A DNA stretch of 38,195 nt, from the NCBI GenBank assembly GCA_030066755.1, contig JASJAX010000036.1, forward strand, positions 1-38,195. The letters run 5' to 3'. This document shows, in pieces, positions 37,663 to 38,195 of this stretch; positions within the stretch are counted from its first letter, which is position 1, and each line of letters begins with the position of its first letter. The notes below the pieces were generated by a model that was not told where the DNA came from, searched no databases, and worked only from the letters and a program-made list of their open reading frames with translations. Source of the stretch: Acidimicrobiia bacterium. GTDB lineage: Bacteria > Actinomycetota > Acidimicrobiia > Spongiisociales > UBA5794. The position numbers and the translations under genes were made by a program.

Positions 37663-38195
37663 GTGGACCGCACCGACCCTCGCATCGTTGCCACCGAACA
37701 GTGGTTTGTTCGTCGAGGAGTTCCGCACTTCACCGCCGGCTACTCGGCATCGGAAGACGTACTGACACGTGCACTGCCCGCCCTCATCCTTGCGTTCCTG
37801 GCAAGTGCAGTTGCGGCGATTGACCTCGACTGGCCGACCGTGGGAATCGTGCTCGCCATCATCGGTGGCTTCGGTGTACTGCTCGGCGGCTGGGCGCTCT
37901 TGAACCGCATGCGAGGACGGCGCCCGCTGGAGCCACCGGATCGAGTCGGTCCGATCGAGATCGGAGCCTTCCTGCTGATTCCAAGCGTCCTCCCGATCGT
38001 GTTCGGTGGAGAGTGGAGCGGTGCAGGGCTCACGTTCGTCGCCCAGGTCGTCGTGCTGGGTGTCATCTACGTGAGTACGAGCTACGGAGTGGTCGCGGTT
38101 GCCAAGTGGGGATTGGTTGCCGCTGTGTCGTCACTTCGCCAGACCGTTGCACTGTTGGCGCGCGGCCTCCCGCTGCTGCTTCTCGGTTTCATGTT
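37663..38195 (+). CDS. Integral membrane protein of unknown function (truncated by window end)
   Basis: GTG start at 37663 (VDRTDPRIVATEQWFVRRGVPHFTAGYSASEDVLTRALPALILAFLAS...) open to the window end; several hydrophobic segments. Absent from the supplied ORF track. Confidence 0.7.
   Translation, partial: MDRTDPRIVATEQWFVRRGVPHFTAGYSASEDVLTRALPALILAFLASAVAAIDLDWPTVGIVLAIIGGFGVLLGGWALLNRMRGRRPLEPPDRVGPIEIGAFLLIPSVLPIVFGGEWSGAGLTFVAQVVVLGVIYVSTSYGVVAVAKWGLVAAVSSLRQTVALLARGLPLLLLGFM

Overview
High-GC window, read as actinobacterial and probably Acidimicrobiia (inference from gene content and style only). It is mostly ordinary chromosomal genes: an F420-type oxidoreductase, LysE, sucCD with a B12-binding mutase subunit, a PQQ-like propeller lipoprotein, PcrA/UvrD, a solo CheA-type hybrid kinase, an ECF-like sigma factor with a membrane-anchored SnoaL-like partner, guaA/guaB3, trpS, cimA, groESL, and an eight-gene overlapping chain alr / P1 peptidase / UDG / tsaE / tsaB / rimI / tsaD / M50 protease. 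The main signals lie between genes. (1) The divergent trpS-cimA intergenic region encodes two 12-codon leader peptides. MNARTDRWVWPN* precedes trpS and has an explicit 1:2 / 2:3 / 3:4 attenuator fold. MVSIAGNGIEIT* precedes cimA and is followed by an intrinsic terminator. Both look leaderless, from back-to-back promoters. (2) A recurrent composite intergenic element consists of a near-perfect stem-loop followed with zero spacing by a degenerate 7-bp tandem array (anchor AGY, consensus AGYNNNN). Related arrays occur at about nine to ten sites across the window, often touching or invading start or stop codons. (3) groES is preceded by three tandem CIRCE-like operators. (4) The sigma-partner gene has a strong in-frame internal Shine-Dalgarno and start codon. 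No searches or folding calculations were run. All product calls come from motif recognition.
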